NCBI RefSeq assembly: GCF_036711975.1 | Contig: NC_091971.1 | Span: forward strand, 10,609,501 to 10,673,500 | From: Onthophagus taurus | Lineage: Eukaryota > Arthropoda > Insecta > Coleoptera > Scarabaeidae | Length of the DNA: 64,000 nt | Reading direction: 5' to 3' | Shown: in pieces, positions 1-11,702 of the stretch | How the letters are laid out: every line of letters starts with the position of its first letter | Position numbering within the stretch: the first letter of the stretch is position 1 | Notes under the pieces: generated by a model | What the model was told of the DNA's origin: nothing | What the model saw: only the letters and a program-made list of their open reading frames with translations | Database searches by the model: none | Made by a program: the position numbers and the translations under genes

Positions 1-605
1 TATATGAGTTTCTTAAAATAGTACAAATAAGTATAATGTTAACGAATTAAATGTTAATGGTTCAAATTCATGAAAACAAGATAATTATTTGAGGTTTTAT
101 AAAATTCTTCCGTCTTGAGTATAAGATATACAGTTTTTCATTGCCAAATTTAAAATGGTAAAATTAGGAAGAAGTGGTTGATGAAGATAATGAACAATTC
201 TCGAATTATCTCCTCGAATATGGTGAATTCCTTAAGATACCTCGAATTCCTTGAAGCAGCTTCTACGAATAGCTTTATTTGGAAGCTGACGATGACCGAT
301 AATAATCGTAATATCTATACTTCTAAAATTCTTTGAGATGGACTTGAGGATAGAACTGCCATCAAATATTTTTCCAACAACTGGTATATTATGCCAACTT
401 ATATGGCATATTTGCATACCATAAGTCCATATGGCAGCTTTTATGGAGCTGCCATATAGCTTTTTGTGGAATAAATAATGACAATGAATTAAAAAAAAAA
501 AATTGAACTAATTTATTACAAAATTAGTCCAAAAAAAGTAGTTATTTAACAATAGTTTTAATAAAAAATCAAAACATTCACAATTTTTAAATTTAATAGT
601 AAAAC
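1..605. other. Non-coding, AT-rich flank
   Basis: No gene is recognised. Short open frames exist on the minus strand (232-417) but show no family motif. There are A/T runs around 489-535. I see nothing else to annotate. Confidence 0.5.
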
Positions 606-869
606 TTATACTTTATTTGTATAACATTGTAAATCTAAATGTTTAGTTCTATCTTTCGTTTTATATTCGATGAAGAAAGCACGCAAAGTATTCCAATAAA
701 CCACTCTTGAGTAGAAATCGTAAGTTGCCATACTCAACGTCTTCTTGGTTGATTTGTAGAGTGTTTTCATGCATTTCTGGCCTGTATTCTTTATCGTATA
801 CTTGTCAACGATATAATTCTCGCATACTGCTCCCAACTCCCAGTTGGGTTGATTGGTGTTTGTTTACAC
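606..869 (-). CDS. Unassigned open frame, possible terminal exon
   Basis: On the minus strand a frame stays open from about 869 to a stop at 606. It begins near an NQPNWELGAVCENY segment and ends in CYTNKV. It has a mixed hydrophilic composition with several Tyr and Cys residues, and its codon use is less skewed to A/T than the flanks. I do not recognise a family. No convincing splice acceptor or start codon was found upstream; a stop lies just beyond 869. It could be the last exon of an unseen gene, a transposon remnant or chance. An overlapping + strand frame (707-1048) looks like its shadow. Confidence 0.2.
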
Positions 870-2499
870 AAAGAATTTTTAAATCTCCACTGGTATTTAA
901 TCGTTTCTTGCAATTATCGAGCCTTAATGACCCCGTTAGGTTGTTATTCTTTTGTAATTATCGTCGGTTAAGAAAACAAACCGGGAACGATTTAGATTGT
1001 GATTTCCGTCGGATTTCCCATTTCCTTTTTTTGTATTTCCTAAAATAATTCATGTCCATGCAGATATCATTACAATCACAAATTCAAATGCATTCGATGC
1101 GTATACACATCAAGCACGTTTGACCTAGTTTTTGTTTTATGATTTCGAGAATTCACAAATTCGCACGTCACAGAGAGACCGTCACATTGTTTGCAGTCGA
1201 ATAATCCCGCAAAATTTCGATCTCTATACAAACGCGTCGAGGTCTGTTAATTTTAATTTTTATGCTCGTAGCGGATTATATCTAGCGAATTATCCAGAAC
1301 TCGATGACGAACAAAACACTTTCATTGAAAAATTACAATAAAAATGTTTTAAAACACCACTCTTTTGATATTTAGAAATTATTGAATAGAATTTTCCACA
1401 ACTTTGCAATTTAGAAAGTGTTTTATTTATATAAATACATAAAGCGTTGAAATGTTTTGATTGGAAGTCTTAAACTAATATTGATGTTTTCGTGTGTGGA
1501 TTTAAAATAAAACTTATACAATGTATGATAAATTCAAAAGATGTCATTTATATATGTTGACGTTGTTAAATTTTCTTTTTGTATATAGACTCAATTAAAT
1601 CTGGTTATGATAACAGTTTCATAAGAGTTGTGATAGGATGTGTAGTACGCACGTGAAACGTGCTAACATCATGACACGATTTCGAAGAGATAAGAACCCT
1701 TTTTACACGAATTTGTTTGTCCTAGGTCGGATAACGTAATACAAAACACGACGTTGCTTGTGTAACGTCAGAAATCCAATAATCGATTCAGTTTGTATTA
1801 AGTTTCTTCAATCATCTTGTAAATGACATCGACACCTCAGACTTGAAAAAATATAAAAAAACAACTTGCTTCAATACAAGGCTTATCGATGTTCGAGAAA
1901 ATTCCATTTCAAATCTTGAAAAATAAAATAGGGTATTAGGATTGAAAAGAAAAAGGAATGTATTCATCAGTTTTAAATATAAACCATTTTAAGTAGCAGA
2001 CGTTTTGTAACGATCGGGTTCGGCGTGATGTTGAAAATCTTTTAATCAACCGAGGAAAATACCCAACCCACCGACATTGAACGGATGTATTTTTTTACGT
2101 TTCCTGTGGCGCCGTGTCATTTTCTGCCAAGAAATAACAAACTTTTAAAAGCCAGAATATTTTTGAATTTTACACAACAACTCAATTTCCAAAAATTATA
2201 TTTAAATATATTATTTACAAATTGTATTCATACAGTAAAATCTTGATATCATCGACTAATATAGGGAAGAGAGTGTCTGTTATAGCCGAAAGTCGATTGT
2301 ATGAAAAATTTTTAATTTACACTTTAAATTGTTTGAATGACTAATTTTAATGTACATAAATTTTCACAGCTATCTACAGCGTTGCGTTCAGTCTTCATTC
2401 GTTCATCTTTATATTTATAAAGAGGATTGTAGAATCTAAGGAATAGGTACACAGCTCAAAGGCCCGTTCGTGACGTCACTCATAAGTAAGCAACCACTA
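870..2499. other. Non-coding interval
   Basis: AT-rich, with no exon or known element recognised. Scattered short frames have no recognisable content. Confidence 0.5.
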
Positions 2500-3260
2500 T
2501 TTCACACATCGAGCTAGCAAATACAATCTAACAATGACTTGACTACTTCTTTTGCACGATCTGAGCGCATACGTGGGGGTGTTTTAATATTAAGTAAAAC
2601 CGACCTTAAATGCAGTACTTTGGAGTGTGTTAATGAATTATATGTGGAATTGCATTGTGAATTAACTGCATCGCGTTGTGAATCTCCATCTGGAGATTTT
2701 GATTTATTTGACATAATAATTTGTGTGTCAGATTTGGCACGTCTGATGGTGCTGCAGTGAGGTTGTGTGACGTCTTCAGTTCCTACGGCTTTATAAGAAC
2801 CATAAACCAGGCAACTAGGTTGAGCAACTGCCTGGATAACGTATTCATTAACTTTTCCCTTAATCTTTTTGAAACAAAAATCTATGACACTTATTTATCG
2901 GATCATTGTGCCCAAGGCATTGTTGTTCCTATCTATCCTGTAAACCGTGTAAGCAATACTTCTAGAGTAACCCGACCAGTTACTAGAACTTACTAGTATT
3001 GATAGTGTGATTTTTTTGATACTTTTGTCAATTATGGCTGAGTGTTCTTGGATGATGGTTTATTGGGTGGTAATGAAAAATTTAAGCTTTTTCATGACAT
3101 TTTTCTCAAGTGAGTAATAATATCACATGGTTTAATGATTCCTTGAGACAATTAAGATTAGGGCTACAGTTTGTTTCGGAGTTTTATAAAATGCGTAAAA
3201 CTGGAGATTCGGCTAAACTCGAATGTTTCTAGTTCTAGGTCTAGTGTTAGTTCTACTTGT
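2500..3260 (+). mobile_element. Non-LTR retrotransposon fossil (endonuclease end plus linker)
   Basis: Two overlapping frames (about 2539-2760 and 2721-2996) together read as the C-terminal half of an APE-type endonuclease. The first carries a RGGVLILSKTDL segment. The second carries LCDVFSSYGFIRTINQATR, then CLDNVFINF, then the catalytic-type SDH motif in YLSDHCAQG (about 2889-2915). The change of frame between them is a disabling frameshift. Downstream, near 3128-3230, a segment reading WFNDSLRQLRLGLQF and FYKMRKTGDSAKL resembles the linker that precedes the reverse transcriptase in Jockey/CR1-type elements. No reverse transcriptase follows, so this is a dead internal fragment. Confidence 0.75.
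3217..3260. repeat. Copy of the AGAACTAACAC dispersed repeat
   Basis: The stretch contains CGAATGTTTCTAGTTCTAGG followed by TCTAGTGTTAGTTCTA. The same words occur, partly inverted, at 45168-45350. It sits at the 3' edge of the retroelement fossil. Confidence 0.6.
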
Positions 3261-6200
3261 TGAGGAATTTTCTACTTGAGGAATAACCCGATTTGGATTC
3301 TATCTACGACCACTAACATTTATATCTTAATTATACTGATGTTATATAGAAGTTTTACTGTATTTAAATCATTTACAACCCAACGATTAATTCAAAACAA
3401 CGTTAATTACCTAGTTCTAAAATTATTTTACCTCATAATCGCGTACTCTTTAAAGAAATCGACACGTGTCGAACACGACCAACACCCGTTCCTATTCGCC
3501 ACTAATTCTAAGACACAATTAACAACTTTAATTAAACGATTTCACGTTCTTTACGCGAATCTACCACGTTCTTTGGTGATATTCTCGTGCGAAAGCTCGC
3601 CAAATAGTGTCGACCTCAATTTGTTCAAAGTAGGGGTGGAAACGTAGATGTAACGAGTGCACGTGCCGTATACTAGGTTGAGGTCGGCGATTTGATTGAT
3701 TTATTAAAAAAGTAATTATTAAAAAATGTTTAAACGTGTCTTAGAAATCATTTTCTGTTTTGTTAAGATGCTAATGTTAACTTTTAATGATTATTTTGAA
3801 ATGTTCTTTTTTTAAATAAAGATGGATTGATATCGTTTGATGTTACGTTGGGTAGGTTAAGAAATAATATTATTTCTACTGTAATTTTAGAAACAATTGT
3901 ACCGACGAATTACGATTTGGCTATTCTGTGTATTTCTATAACATCTAGGATTCTGATTGATTTGTTTTCGGATTAAAGATTTGGTATTTGCTAGTAAAAA
4001 GAGTTTAAATCCTTTTATTTACGAAATGAAAATTCCTTAAAGATTTTGTAACTCAAAAAAATCCACTTTATTTATTTTTAAGTAGTCGTAACAAACAAAT
4101 CCCAATTCTAATTTACTAGGATTTACCCTACTTTCTTTCAAGACTTGCACTTGCGGAAGACTTCATTGTGAAATTCTCTCTAAATTTCCTAATACTAATA
4201 CCAACCAGACCGATCTAGTTTTCTTCCTCTTTTTTTTTTTGATGCGGCACTTCTTTATTCCTTGTGACTCCATCAAGGTGGAATTCGAAAATATTTATGT
4301 TTCCAGGTAAACATTTCACCTCCGGGTTCTGTTTCCCAATCATTCTTCGCGTGAGCAGCAAAACTAATTGTCCAGGTGCTCTCTTCCGGCTCTTCCTTTT
4401 TTCTAACAGATGATTTGGGTCAATGCCGGGTCTCAAAAAAATCGAGAAGTAGCTCCAAATTCCAGGACGGCCGTAATAAAACGAACCGCTAAAATAAACG
4501 CGAGAACTAGACGAAAACGGCGACGTCCGGGTTTGGTCACGTGGTTTAACCGGAAGCGATACAGACGGGACGTATTAATAACAATGCACACGCATTATCT
4601 GTTTTGTTAACTAAATTCCAACAGTTCAGAAAACGTGACTGTTTTTAGATTTTTTAAACTAATGAAGATCATTCGAAAAGCGCTTTGATGAAAATAAGCG
4701 AGGAAGCTCATACTTACATAACAAATAGAAAGCGCGTTATAGGAAAAATCGCTTTTATTTTTTCCGGGTGATGAAATTGCATAAGAGCTTTCTATAAACA
4801 CAGGTTCAAAGGGAGATGAGATGATCCGCGAACAATAAAATAGGAATGGAATTTTTTTTGAAACTTTTAGGAATGGTAAATACAAATCCACGTAAACTGT
4901 TTTCGTTTGATAATGTACCACGAACTAGGTCAATAAAATTTAACATGCATCTCAACGTGATATTCTTGTTAGGGGATTATTAAAATACGTAACATCAGAT
5001 TTTGAAACCATAACAGGGAAAAATTATATCATACCCTTGACATATATTCACCTAAAAGCGAACACCTCTTTTGGTAACAATCGATAGGGAGTTAATAAAA
5101 TTAATAAAAGCATAAATAATACGATCCAATAACGAATTTAAATATACCATGTCTTTCTTGAACACATCTCTATATTGAGCCAATTCTACACCTATAAAAC
5201 AACAATGTTATATAATTCTTATTGTAATAAAGATTATTAAACAGAAATATTTTGGATTTGACGTTATTATTTATTAACACGTTGACTGTCATTACTTTAT
5301 TATATTATCAATCACGATGACAATTTCATTGAGGGATAAAGCTGAAAAATTTATTGCTATTTTTAAAATATTTTGTAATCTTTAAGTTGTATTAAACAAT
5401 TATTAATGGGAAATGTGGAAAGTTTTCAAATAAGACACGCATGTGGACCGAAAGGTTGCAGCATAAGATATACAGCCCTATTTTGGACGGGATTATTTAT
5501 GGTAAATTTTTAAAAATGTATTTTTCTACAATCGAATGAAATTTAGATTACTAATCCAAAAAGGGGGTTATAAATAATTGGACTGGCCTATACTCAACTT
5601 TTTCCCTTTTTGTATAGCACTAAGACATTAACAACCTCAGAACCGTATCTTCCAAAATGGTCGAATTGAAGTCATGATGTCTAAATTGTTGTATAAAAAA
5701 TTGTTCTTCCAGGAAACTATAAATTTGGTGCAATTTAATTTTAAGTATTCTCCTATAAGATCAAAAAGATTTCATTTCTCTATTTTACACCGTTTTGGAC
5801 AAATATTTTTTAACTTCATTTTCAAAAACGCGAAACTCAAATATTGATTAGGTTGGGTTGGGTTTGAGTAGTCAGCTGAGGTTCGATGATAATCAGCTTG
5901 CCCAAATACGTCGTGGCTCTGTCGAATATAGCAACAATTCTTACAAGGCCAGCGTTTAAATCTTATCAAGGCCAGCGAAAGTGTGCATACTGGAGGTGGT
6001 GGCTTTAGCTAGCAGCGATTGTGGTTGCCATGACTGTAATATCAGAGAAAAATTGTTGACTACGGCCTTGGCACGAGCACTACCTTGGCTTGTACGAATT
6101 CAGCATAAATCGAATAGCATTGGTCATTGTCGCATCTTCACCATTACGCGTACCTAAGAAAACTATTTCCCAGGTGGCACCAATTAGAAACCCAAGAGTT

Positions 6201-7200
6201 AGGGTTACCGGATTTTCGGATGATGGAAAATTTGCGATCCGTCTTCGAGTTATATTTGGAAACATTTTTTCACTTCTTAGATGCCGCACCATCCGGGTTG
6301 TCTGGAGATAATGAACGTGTGTTGCATAACGCAAGCAGCCATAATGTCTCAAGGCTGACTCCTAGTCGATACTAACAAATGCAGGTTCACTATAGCATAA
6401 GAACTGCAAAAAGACGTCTTCGCCTAGAGCACTTACACAAAACATATGGATCAGGTAAGTCTCGTAAGTGCAGTAGTGCTTTGTCTTGTAATGGACATGT
6501 TTCAGGAAGCCACATGATTAGCATATCCTGACTAACATGTGTGCATCGCAACATTTCATCCTGATCTACATGTCTCGTAGTAAGTGTATTGTCGTATCCA
6601 TGACTGTAGAACCTCCTGAAGTAAAACTAGGTAGTTTTCTTTAGTAAAACGTCTGCATAATAGTCCATCATGTAGCTTTCGCTAGAGAAATAGGTGTGTT
6701 GCCAAAGTCTTCTCCACGATGCCCCGAGGATAAGATCATGTAGATTTTTTGTAGTCGAAACCACCATTTTTTGTAAAGTTAGATGTTAACCGTTTGTACT
6801 TATCTTGTATGGTCTTTTAACCAGAGAGTTAGCGAATTCTTTCAGTTTCCTGTTTCAACATAACTCGGACGATAAAAGAAATGAAAGAAAAAATAGGATT
6901 AGGTTGGTACGTTTGTTGATCTCGTACAAGTCTTAAATTTGACTTTTCTCTGATTTCGGCCAAAATACAGATCATGTTATTTTTTCCATAAATTTTAAAA
7001 TTCCAATTATTTACCGCAGATAATTTATTCAGTAATCTTGGAATGGTTTATGGTTCCTTGGCTAAATCATCTTTGGGAGCCCTGTTAAATGATGTGTTAA
7101 GTTTTCTGTTTATGACCATCCACGTTGTTTATGAGCTGTTTATCTCATAAACAATATTCGAGAAATGAATCTCGATTTTATCAATATTCCAGAAATGTGG
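3261..7200. other. Long non-coding interval
   Basis: No gene is recognised. A mildly GC-richer block lies at about 4440-4600. The stretch at about 5830-6660 has the texture of a decayed transposable element (overlapping frames on both strands at 6080-6375), but no domain could be identified. The rest is plain AT-rich sequence. Confidence 0.45.
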
Positions 7201-7210
7201 TTATCTTAGA

Positions 7211-7395
7211 AGAGCTTTGAAAAGATATGGTTAGTTGTGGTTTATGTTATGCATTATTACTTCATTGATTTTCATTTCGCCCGTTTCAAGTTATCAAGGA
7301 TTTAAGAACAATGAATATGGAAGTAATTATTTTGCTTCGATTGATTCACAACCTTTTAAAAAGTTTGTTAATTCTATAAAACTTAACTCATAGAA
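7211..7395 (+). pseudogene. Possible relic exon of the four-TM family
   Basis: A short frame (about 7245-7392) reads MLCIITSLIFISPVSSYQGF, then a polar stretch, and stops before the first firm exon of the 7456-7955 gene. A hydrophobic segment followed by a polar loop is the layout of exon 2 in the neighbouring paralogues. The frame stops without a donor site. It may be a decayed exon, or part of an alternative 5' end of the next gene. Confidence 0.25.
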
Positions 7396-7455
7396 AGAAG
7401 TACCTGGATATAAAACTTAAGCAAGTTTTGTTACTCTAAATATATTTCTTTGCAG

Positions 7456-7955
7456 TTAATTCAAGCAATAATCGTTTTAATTAGTATAATTCCGTTAACT
7501 CCTGCACACGCCCAATACGTGGAACTAGAAAGACGATGTTATCGAGTTTTTTTCCTGTTTATGCTCATCCATTTAAATTTATACATAGCGGCTTTTGTTG
7601 GGATATATTTGGTATAAATTTATTTAAATAACTTATTTAAAAAAATATTACAGCAAAATTATTTTAGAGATTTAAAGAATTACTTCTTCCATGGTTATTA
7701 ATCCAAGGATCATTTATAGTGCTTTTATTTTTAACAGCTTCTGTATTATTCATCATCATTGAATATTTTATATTTGTAGTATTACTTGGTCGTAAGTAAA
7801 TTAATTTTAATAAGAATTGATTTGATTTCTTTAAAACTCAATTTCTTTTAGTTATATACCTTTATCATTGGGTTCTTGTGCATAGCTATTATCATAAATT
7901 AGCTTTGGATTTTGTGCCATCATATCTCGATGCAGATTATAGTGGATTTCTTTAA
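7456..7955 (+). CDS. Four-TM family membrane protein, copy 1 (5' end not found)
   Basis: Three exons are supported: 7456-7611, 7668-7791 and 7852-7955 (stop TAA 7953-7955), in phases 0 and 1. The 124-bp middle exon matches exon 3 of the four neighbouring paralogues in length and phase. It reads RFKELLLPWLLIQGSF where they read RKKYYVLPWLIFNG. The last exon keeps the -YLYHWVLVHSYY- equivalent of the family's PYxYIYIVGHS. The 7456-7611 exon is 156 bp, against 228-237 in the paralogues, so the extracellular loop is about 24 residues shorter. No first exon with an ATG was convincingly located upstream. An AATAAA at 7963-7968 follows the stop. Function is unknown; it is probably an integral membrane protein. 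It could be a functional divergent copy or a decaying one. Confidence 0.6.
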
Positions 7956-7997
7956 CTCAAGAAATAAACAAACAAAGAAAAAAATTGATTGTAATCA

Positions 7998-8675
7998 ATG
8001 GAATCATTGATAACGCCACATTGTTTTCCTGGAAAAAATACCTTAAGTGTATTAACTAAAATATGTGCGATAACTCACTTGGTATTTGAAATGTTTAAAT
8101 AAATTTTTCGACCTAAATAATTATTAATATTTCAGTTTATGTCTGCTGGTATGCTAACAATTACTGTGATTATTATTAGTTATTGGTTTGTTGATTCACA
8201 TTTGGAAATATTAATAAAGAATTTGAGTTATATTTTGAACGTAAAAATAAACGAAACAAACACGAATCAAAGTAGTCAATATATAGCTATTTTATTATCG
8301 ATTGGAATCTTTTTTATGGTATCGCTAATAATTAATATCCTCCATGTATTCGCTATATTTCAAGTGAACTTAATTTTGTGAATTATTTAATAAATTATTT
8401 TAATAAATATTTCTAGACAAAGAAAAAATTTATTCTTCCATGGTTAATCCTAAATGGGACATTAATGATTTGGATTAGTTTTATAACTTTCTCAATAACA
8501 CTAATTTACCCCAAAGCCCTAATTGTTCTGTTTATAATCCGTAAGATTTTTCTTTAAATAACTTTTATTAAAACTAAATATTGTTATCATTCCAGCTTTA
8601 CTTTTGCCTTCATTCTTGATATCTCATAGTTATTATTTTGAGTTATCACAAATTATGGAAGATGGAACGACTTAA
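7998..8675 (+). CDS. Four-TM family membrane protein, copy 2
   Basis: Four exons: 7998-8081, 8136-8363, 8417-8540 and 8596-8675, giving a 171-residue protein. All junctions are GT-AG with phases 0, 0 and 1, identical to the minus-strand paralogues. Exon 2 is exactly 228 bp and exon 3 exactly 124 bp, as in two of them. Exon 3 starts TKKKFILPWLILNG, matching the family's RKKYYVLPWLxFNG. Predicted topology is four hydrophobic segments, with a polar loop after the first that carries possible N-glycosylation sites (NETN, NQSS). The N-terminus (MESLITPHCFPGKN) lacks the RCCCKxG cluster of the minus-strand copies. The start lies only 42 bp after the stop of copy 1, leaving little room for a separate promoter. 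Function is not known. Confidence 0.75.
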
Positions 8676-8775
8676 AAAAATAACAACAATGGAAAATATA
8701 TCACAAATACAATCGTTTGGTTGTTCATATATTTTTTTTACAATTTTACAATTAATTTTGATTATATGATGATGA

Positions 8776-9834
8776 TTAATTAATGAATGATTCACCGTCT
8801 CTTGCTCTAGCTTCTGCTGCTGCAAGCCTGAAGAAAAAGCTGTGGCCAACGATATAGATGTATGCGTAAGGGACTAAAAAGAAATAAATATTGAAAAAAT
8901 TAATGTGTATGAATTGTTGTATTTATGGTTTTTCCAATAACAAGTATTTTAATTTATAACTTTTATGTTTTGAAATTCTTTAAGTAATAAACGATTTTAA
9001 TAATAGTAGTTAAATATAGAAACCAAATAGTATATGGGTAGCAAATAAATCAAATATTACACTTGCTGTAGTAGATTTATTTACAAAAAATGGACGTTCG
9101 TCGTTACAGACTTAATAAATGAGTCTTGAGTAGAGTTGTATTTAGATTTAGGATTGGATTTGAGAAGGACAGATTAAGTTGAGAAGTCAACTATTATTTT
9201 AAAATCATTTTTAATTTAATAACACTTTTATTGGATAACCTAATATTATTAAAATTCTTACCTACTAAAAACAACAGTACTAAAGCCACTGGAAATACCA
9301 CACAAAAAATGACAACAAGGAATGTTAATCCCACTAGTGACATACCATTAAATATTAACCAAGGAAGTACATAATATTTCTTACGCTAAAAAACAAATTA
9401 TTGTTCAAAATATTTGATAAACTTATTCTATTGATTTTTTACCATCAATATTCCATATAAAGCAGCTACACATAATGCAAACCCCACGATACTGTTTACT
9501 AGCATAATAATGGTAAGTTGTACAGATAAAACTATGACACCATGTTCGGCAAAAAGATCATGCGAGTCGTATTGCAGTACAACGTGTAAAAGTGTATTCC
9601 TGAAACTTTCATAGTTTTGTGAGTTTCTTAGTTCTTTTAGATCACATATGGACGATACAAATAACATCACGGACAATATCTGTGTCAAAAAAAAATAAAT
9701 AAAATACATTAATCATAAAATTATTAGAGGTAGTTAAATTTTCATACCATGCTAACAATAATATTTACAATGGCACATTTATGAACACTCCATCCGCATT
9801 TGCAGCAACATCTTCGCATCACCAATCTCTCCAT
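8776..9834 (-). CDS. Four-TM family membrane protein, copy 3 (Cys-rich N-terminus)
   Basis: Four exons, read on the minus strand: 9834-9748, 9679-9443, 9385-9262 and 8873-8776, giving 181 residues. Phases are 0, 0 and 1. The N-terminus MERLVMRRCCCKCGWSVHKC is followed by TM1, a polar loop containing QYDSHDLF, TM2, then RKKYYVLPWLIFNG leading TM3, and TM4 ending in PYAYIYIVGHSFFF. A short acidic/basic tail follows (AAAEARARDGESFIN). Small four-TM proteins with a Cys-rich cytosolic N-terminus recall the LAPTM4/DUF4728 type, but that link is from layout only. Exon 2 is 9 bp longer than in copies 4 and 5. The gene is convergent with copy 2; the two stops are 100 bp apart. Confidence 0.8.
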
Positions 9835-9842
9835 TATTATGG

Positions 9843-9920
9843 GTTATTTTAATTGAAATTAAATCATTTGCAAAAATTTTCATTACAATCGTTTAGATAG
9901 TTAGACCAAAAGAGGAAAAT
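9843..9920 (-). promoter_or_regulatory. Conserved upstream block of copy 3
   Basis: It contains AAATCATTTGCAAAA (+ strand) about 26 bp upstream of the start codon, followed by a GTTTA-TAG-TTAGACCAAAA-type stretch. The same block precedes copies 4 and 5 at similar distances. Probably a promoter or 5' UTR that was duplicated with the genes. Confidence 0.5.
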
Positions 9921-10084
9921 GACGTTTACACAATTATTTGACAATTTCTATCTGTTACAGAATCAATTTGGTTATTTGTTGGTTATAAATATTACCAACA
10001 TTATCATTTTATTTTTTGATTAACCTTTATTTAAATTAATACCACAATACGGTTTGATGCTCATTATTTATTTCATTAATTAGT

Positions 10085-10790
10085 TTATGTATTAAGAAAT
10101 GAATCACTTTCTCTTGCTCTATCTTCAGCTGCCGAGAGTCTAAAGAAAAGGCTGTGTCCAACAATATAAATATATGCGTAAGGGACTAAAAGAAAAATAA
10201 AATAGGCAAACAATTCATTTTTAATATTATTAATTAAATATTATCCTTACCTGCAAAGGTCAGTAGTATTAAGCCCAATGGGAATAGTATAGAGAAGATG
10301 ACAAAAATAAATATTATTCCTATTAATGATATACCATTAAAAATTAACCAAGGAAGGATGAAATATTTTTTACGCTAAAAAAGTTGTGGATAATTTATCA
10401 TTTTTTATCATTATTCATTACCGTTAATATTCCGTATAAAGCAGCTATTCCAAATACGAACGCAATTGCACTATTCGTTATTGTAATAATAACTACTTGT
10501 GCAGACAACGTCCTTACTCTATAATCTGTAAATAAATCATTTTCATCGTATTTCATAACTACTTGTAACATCCAATTTCTTATATTTTTGCCGTCTTTCT
10601 GTGTCCGTAGATCGTAAATGGCCCCCGCTAACATTAATCCGGAAATTGCCTGAATTAAATTTAAAACATATAATCAATAATAATAATTTTTCCAGTTCCA
10701 TACCATGCTAATTAAAACGATCAATACCGCACATTTGTGGACACCGAAGCCGGTTTTGCAGCAACATTTACGCATCACCAAATTCTCCAT
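10085..10790 (-). CDS. Four-TM family membrane protein, copy 4 (Cys-rich N-terminus)
   Basis: Four exons, read on the minus strand: 10790-10704, 10649-10422, 10374-10251 and 10185-10085, giving 179 residues. Phases are 0, 0 and 1. The N-terminus is MENLVMRKCCCKTGFGVHKC. TM1 runs into a polar loop with the family signature MKYDENDLF. TM2 contains IAFVFGIAALYGIL. Exon 3 begins RKKYFILPWLIFNG, and the last exon gives PYAYIYIVGHSLFF and the tail AEDRARESDSFLNT. The loop signature KYDENDLF is identical in copy 5, so these two are likely the most recent duplicates. It is an integral membrane protein of unknown role, with a complete frame and intact splice sites. Confidence 0.82.
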
Positions 10791-10799
10791 AGTTGTGAG

Positions 10800-10880
10800 A
10801 TTTTTAACTGAAAGTAAATCATTTGCAAAATTTTAATTACACACGTTTTAATGGTTATACCAAAAAATGACATCTAAAAA
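10800..10880 (-). promoter_or_regulatory. Conserved upstream block of copy 4
   Basis: It contains GTAAATCATTTGCAAAATTT about 25 bp from the start codon, then CGTTTTAATGGTTATACCAA and AAAATGACA. It matches the copy 5 block nearly word for word and the copy 3 block more loosely. Confidence 0.55.
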
Positions 10881-10967
10881 ATAAATTGACAAGATCAGTT
10901 AAAAAAATTTAAGATTAAGTCTTTATTAAAATTTACTGATTTTTTTCCATTCCCTTTATCTAAATAA

Positions 10968-11697
10968 CTAAAGCATGGATGAATGAAATGAGTCACTCTC
11001 CTTAGCCCTAGCTTCAGCTGCTGCAAGCCGAAAGAAGAAACTGTGTCCAACGATATAGATGTATCCATAAGGCACTGAAAAAGATGTAAAGATGGTTACT
11101 AAAAGCGATTTGTTCTATTTGTGTTATTAATTTCCTTACCTACTATAATCAATAGTACCAAACCCAATGGAAATACTACAGAGAAGACGATAAAAACGAA
11201 TGTTAATCCCACTAATGATGCACCATTAAAAACTAACCAAGGAAGTACATAATATTTTTTCCGCTGCAATAAATATTGATCAATGTTATAAATTTCGAAC
11301 ATTATTCTTTTACCATCATTATTCCATATAAAGCAAATACACCAAATAGAAACCCTATTGCACTATTCGCTATTACCACTATACTTAGTTGTATAGATAA
11401 AGTCATTACTCTATATTCTGCGAAAAGGTCGTTCTCGTCGTATTTCATCACTATTTGTAAAATCGCATTCCTTAAACCAGCCCCTTTTTTTTGCTTTTTT
11501 AAATCATATATTGATCCTGCACAGACTAGTCCAGATAATGCCTGAAATAAAATTTAGGTAAATTAAAAATAAAACGGTAAATTAAAAATTAAATTTTTAG
11601 AATTTCATACCATGCTAATCAGTATGATAAGGACGGCACATTTAGGAACACTACATCCGCTTTTACAGCAACATCGTCGCATCACCAATCTCTCCAT
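10968..11697 (-). CDS. Four-TM family membrane protein, copy 5 (Cys-rich N-terminus)
   Basis: Four exons, read on the minus strand: 11697-11611, 11541-11314, 11263-11140 and 11074-10968, giving 181 residues with phases 0, 0 and 1. The N-terminus is MERLVMRRCCCKSGCSVPKC. TM1 is followed by IYDLKKQKKG and MKYDENDLFAEYRV in the loop. TM2 contains GFLFGVFALYGIMM. Exon 3 encodes RKKYYVLPWLVFNGASLVGL and TM3. TM4 leads into PYGYIYIVGHSFFFRLAAAE, and the tail ends HSSML. The fixed exon lengths (87, 228, 124) across copies argue for purifying selection on topology. Function is unknown; the Cys cluster could bind metal or be acylated, which is inference only. Confidence 0.82.
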
Positions 11698-11702
11698 CAC
11701 TG

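Noticed and set aside
707..1048. 113-codon + strand frame
   Set aside because: It overlaps the minus-strand frame at 606-869, is rich in Leu/Ser/Phe as expected of AT-rich noise, and has no family signature.
3276..3647. 123-codon + strand frame
   Set aside because: Low-complexity composition, no motif, no splice or start context. Probably chance.
6080..6375. Overlapping frames on both strands resembling a gene
   Set aside because: No recognised domain, and mutually overlapping frames suggest a decayed element rather than a gene.
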